Positions 63,708-64,000 of a stretch of DNA of 64,000 nt are shown piece by piece. The stretch is taken from the NCBI RefSeq assembly GCF_004359215.1, contig NC_090619.1:1813342-1877341 (forward strand), read 5' to 3'. Every line of letters begins with the position of its first letter. The first letter of the stretch is position 1. The translations under genes and the position numbers were made by a program. Source of the stretch: Bremia lactucae. Lineage: Eukaryota > Oomycota > Peronosporomycetes > Peronosporales > Peronosporaceae. The notes below the pieces were generated by a model. That model was given only the letters and a program-made list of their open reading frames with translations, ran no database searches and was not told where the DNA came from.

Positions 63708-64000
63708 ACTTTTGAGGGTAGATCTGTTGAGAGCGTACATCTATGTGTACTGTCCGTTAAGTGTAGCTATAAAACGCACCTATGAGTCTTTGTCGTATTT
63801 GCTTGGATGCTTCTATCGAAAGGCATTTATTGAGCTTAAAATGAAAATGGCATGTGGCACAAAGTAAGTCACTAGGAAGCATATGGAAATTGGAATACTT
63901 GGCAACGCATAAGTGTCTGTTCTGTCACAATCTTCCTTCGTTGTCATTAATCTACCAAGCTAGACGCACGAGCTAAAAGTTAGACGCGGCTGGGGTACAG
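63708..64000. other. 3' flank, no feature seen
   Basis: Downstream of the flavocytochrome stop. Short frames only. Confidence 0.4.

Noticed and set aside
1..64000. Secreted RXLR or CRN effector genes
   Set aside because: Given the oomycete setting I looked for a signal peptide followed by RXLR-EER or LFLAK/HVLV motifs. No frame shows the combination; isolated RxLR strings lie in retroelement frames.

Overview
The window looks like nuclear DNA of an oomycete, probably of the Phytophthora / downy-mildew group. This is inferred from intron-bearing eukaryotic genes, a mitochondrial rRNA insertion and dense Ty3/gypsy chromoviral retrotransposons. Real host genes are few: spliced ribosomal protein eL27 (2208-3006, -), a TMEM41/VTT membrane protein (44214-44972, +), two tandem TCAIM-like mitochondrial proteins (46587-48667, +) and a NOX/ferric-reductase flavocytochrome (61335-63707, +). 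Broken host pieces include an ArfGAP fragment, an F-box/LRR relic, an unidentified terminal exon, a duplicated promoter plus first exon of the TMEM41 gene, an 18S rRNA scrap and a mitochondrial LSU rRNA insertion.

The rest is a palimpsest of at least six LTR families, called A, B, C, D, E and G here. 1-1164: 3' end of a B element. 5.6-8.9 kb: decayed gag, RT, integrase and chromodomain pieces. 9.5-11.4 kb: mitochondrial-like DNA, a host exon and an A-like LTR. 13-22.7 kb: interleaved B, C and E remnants with two 100-N gaps. 23.9-35.9 kb: three A elements in alternating orientation. 36-37.4 kb: a solo C LTR inside a duplicated dead gene. 37.9-43.8 kb: a complete but dead D element between two copies of the TMEM41 5' region. 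49-52.4 kb: a mosaic of C, B, 18S rDNA and C again. 52.4-59.4 kb: another A element. 59.6 kb: a tRNA-derived SINE with perfect target duplications.

Two observations stand out. (1) Families A, B and C each carry an extra open frame on the antisense strand, next to the polypurine tract and 3' LTR. Copies within each family are conserved at protein level (three for A, two for B, two for C). I recognise no domain in any of them, so this is the best candidate for an undescribed component. (2) LTRs at 25975-26442 and 58956-59432 are flanked by the same 5-bp duplication (AACTG) and by the two halves of one inverted LTR, so they should be the ends of one ~7.3-kb element. They lie 33 kb apart because a 3,423-bp tract (27419-30841 = 53572-56994) appears twice without visible difference. 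The 26,153 bp between, including the TMEM41 and TCAIM genes, are therefore either a recent recombinational insertion or an assembly mis-join.

Coordinates of decayed elements are approximate unless a terminus (TG..CA, PPT, TSD) is stated. Identities were judged by eye.
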